Assembly (NCBI GenBank): GCA_010692425.1 | Contig: JAAHHJ010000016.1 | Location: forward strand, 37,853-101,852 | Direction: 5' to 3' | DNA from: Symploca sp. SIO3C6 | GTDB lineage: Bacteria > Cyanobacteriota > Cyanobacteriia > Cyanobacteriales > Coleofasciculaceae | Length of the DNA: 64,000 nucleotides | In this document: positions 62,416 to 64,000 of the stretch, in pieces | Numbering within the stretch: the stretch's first letter is position 1 | Layout of the letters: each line of letters starts with the position of its first letter | Translations under genes and position numbers: made by a program | The notes under the pieces: generated by a model | The model's database searches: none | Told to the model about the DNA's origin: nothing | What the model saw: only the letters and a program-made list of their open reading frames with translations

Positions 62416-64000
62416 CCAGTGGTCAAACTCGTCATCACCACCAACGCCACTGCCAGCAAAGTTATCGAATTCAGCATCGTCATCATCAAAATCGCCCTCT
62501 TTAACGTCGTAAGCAATGAAGTTTGCCCCACCATTCCCCCTACTTCTGCCGTTGCGGGGGGGAGCCGACGGTAAAGATCTTGGCGACTGTTTGTAGGGCT
62601 TACCACCGAGAGTTTCCCTTGCTAAAACCCAGGCTTCTACGGAGCTTATCAGTTGCTCAAACTGACTAGATTTAACAGAACTTGAGTTAAAATTGGCGAT
62701 CCATTCAAAGATTTTATTACCATCTACTGCCATAGTTTTAATGGTTTCGGTATTGGGAGCCTGACCAAACTCTTCTTTGGCAATGCGCTCAATAGTACTC
62801 CATAGGCTTTGAGTGCTACCGCCGTAATAGCTACGAACATCATCGCTATAAATAATTTCGATCGCTTCTTGCAGGTGATTATAATCCTCCGTCACTTGCA
62901 AATGCGCCATGCCCGTCATATGGTCACTGAGGTTGTATTGCAAATCTTCTGTGACTTGATAGATACGAGAGTTAGAAACACCGCTATCTTGCCAGGTACT
63001 CCAATAAGCCTTGCGTTCAGTTTTGTAGATATATTTCATTACCTCAGCAAGCAACTGTTCCCACAAGGTGGTAAAGTCAGCATTTACCGCCATACGGGAG
63101 AGTACTTGTCCGTCACCTTTGTTGAGTACCCGCTTGTAGAGCATGGCTCGTTCTTCAGGGGTTGAGCGCTCGTTGCGACGCTTGTGAAAACGGTATAGTA
63201 ATGAGGCCGTTGTGCCAGTGGGGATGTCGAGTAAACCACTTGCCCAACGCAAAACTAAGGCGTTGGCGACATCGAAAACCCGCATCACTTCACCAACACA
63301 ATAGACGTAATCCAAGGCTCCAGCAGCCAAGATATTGCTCTTCGTAATCCCCTGAGTCTCCACTGATTCAAAGCGATCAACAGAAAAATCCCAGGTATTT
63401 TCAAACTCTTTAGAAGAATAAATGAGATCGATTGGGTCTTCGGAATCGCTAGCCCCAGTCTGGGCCTCGTTATAAGCTAGGATAAAATATTTGTCGTAAT
63501 CGCCGCTGTTATAACCATTTTCATCAATCGTCAGGTCAAGTTCAACGAGACGATCAAGCATTTTATCTTTGATGCTATCGGTGAACTTGCTCGAATCGAT
63601 ATTGGTGCGATTTTCAATGTATTGATCTAGGTAATAGGATAGTTCACCGCGTTCGTTAATAATGTCGAGTATTGCTTCCACTGCCGATTCAACTTCACCT
63701 GAGGCAATTGGAAGCCCGCTTTCTTCAATCAAATCATCGAGGAGTTGCCACTTGTAAGCACTCTCATCAATAGAGGAGATGTGTTTGTCTAGACAAACTA
63801 GACCGAACATTTGACCGTAGAACCTAGTTTGCGGCCCTTCTTGAACGTAGCGCAAGACCGCATTGTACATTGAATCTTCATCAATCGAGCCTTCTTGGAT
63901 TGATAAGTAAATCACCCCCGCGTAGATAGTGATACTTGAGAGCAACAGTTGTACAACACTATCTAGAGAAGCATTGTTAAGGTTATCGGTGACTTGAGAC
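62413..64000 (-). CDS. Large hypothetical protein, acidic tail, 5' end outside window
   Basis: At least 528 residues; the frame is open to the window edge, so the start is not seen (an internal ATG-like start near 63945 is not required). Helical body without recognised motifs; conserved-looking blocks such as DVANALVLRWASGLL and YHLGMC-like pattern are absent from known families in my memory. The C-terminal about 50 residues are Gly/Asp-rich (EGDFDDDDAEFDNFAG), a disordered acidic tail. First visible gene of the minus-strand cluster. Confidence 0.75.
   Translation of the reverse strand, partial: SQVTDNLNNASLDSVVQLLLSSITIYAGVIYLSIQEGSIDEDSMYNAVLRYVQEGPQTRFYGQMFGLVCLDKHISSIDESAYKWQLLDDLIEESGLPIASGEVESAVEAILDIINERGELSYYLDQYIENRTNIDSSKFTDSIKDKMLDRLVELDLTIDENGYNSGDYDKYFILAYNEAQTGASDSEDPIDLIYSSKEFENTWDFSVDRFESVETQGITKSNILAAGALDYVYCVGEVMRVFDVANALVLRWASGLLDIPTGTTASLLYRFHKRRNERSTPEERAMLYKRVLNKGDGQVLSRMAVNADFTTLWEQLLAEVMKYIYKTERKAYWSTWQDSGVSNSRIYQVTEDLQYNLSDHMTGMAHLQVTEDYNHLQEAIEIIYSDDVRSYYGGSTQSLWSTIERIAKEEFGQAPNTETIKTMAVDGNKIFEWIANFNSSSVKSSQFEQLISSVEAWVLARETLGGKPYKQSPRSLPSAPPRNGRSRGNGGANFIAYDVKEGDFDDDDAEFDNFAGSGVGGDDEFDHW

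Overview
The window reads as chromosomal DNA of a filamentous cyanobacterium. Support: HIP1 octamers (GCGATCGC) scattered throughout, cyanobacteria-typical small families (DUF2605, DUF2973 and DUF3285 types), a PatA-type cyanobactin protease, a PEP-CTERM protein, Uma2 nucleases, NACHT proteins, and many heptanucleotide repeat arrays (TTATTAC, GGGGAGA and TCATGGC types). Exact taxonomy cannot be read from the sequence alone. No rRNA, tRNA or CRISPR array was seen.

Left part (1-15.1 kb) is accessory-rich. A 307-bp tandem repeat (1 to about 650, with diverged copies to 1520) carries short ORFs. On the minus strand lies a PatA-like subtilase, then a TnpB-less IS200/IS605 remnant, then a small PatB-like ORF: a possible broken cyanobactin locus. 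Next come an AtzE-type amidase, a Uma2 protein, a small gene interrupted by a 27-bp palindrome, and a large NACHT-HEAT-TIR protein that looks like an NLR-type defence protein. A GspE/PilB ATPase closes this part.

Middle part (15.1-47.4 kb) is mostly housekeeping: PhoX phosphatase, PEP-CTERM protein, KDPG aldolase, L,D-transpeptidase, a NACHT-pentapeptide protein beside an Hsp70-like protein, thrS, prfB with a programmed +1 frameshift, ybeY, dgkA, a pabA/trpG-type glutaminase, an MBL hydrolase, a histidine kinase and hybrid regulator pair, an aminopeptidase P, and the minus-strand run grpE-dnaK-dnaJ-tusA-rsgA. Embedded here is a co-directional group, protoglobin, roadblock/LC7 protein and two Arf/MglA-like GTPases, which looks like a heme-sensing GTPase switch.

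Right part (47.6-64 kb) is a single-direction minus-strand cluster of mostly unrecognised genes, interrupted by two lone tnpB elements. It encodes a TPR-methyltransferase, a protein-arginine deiminase (PAD) with all four catalytic residues, a membrane-anchored protein sharing three short linear motifs with the PAD, two overlapping small beta-rich proteins, a papain-like cysteine peptidase candidate, and three large hypothetical proteins, the last running off the window. This cluster is the strongest candidate for an undescribed system: a protein-modification module (citrullination, proteolysis, methylation) with dedicated partners. The gene identities of PAD and methyltransferase are well supported; the idea that they act together is inference from gene order and shared motifs.
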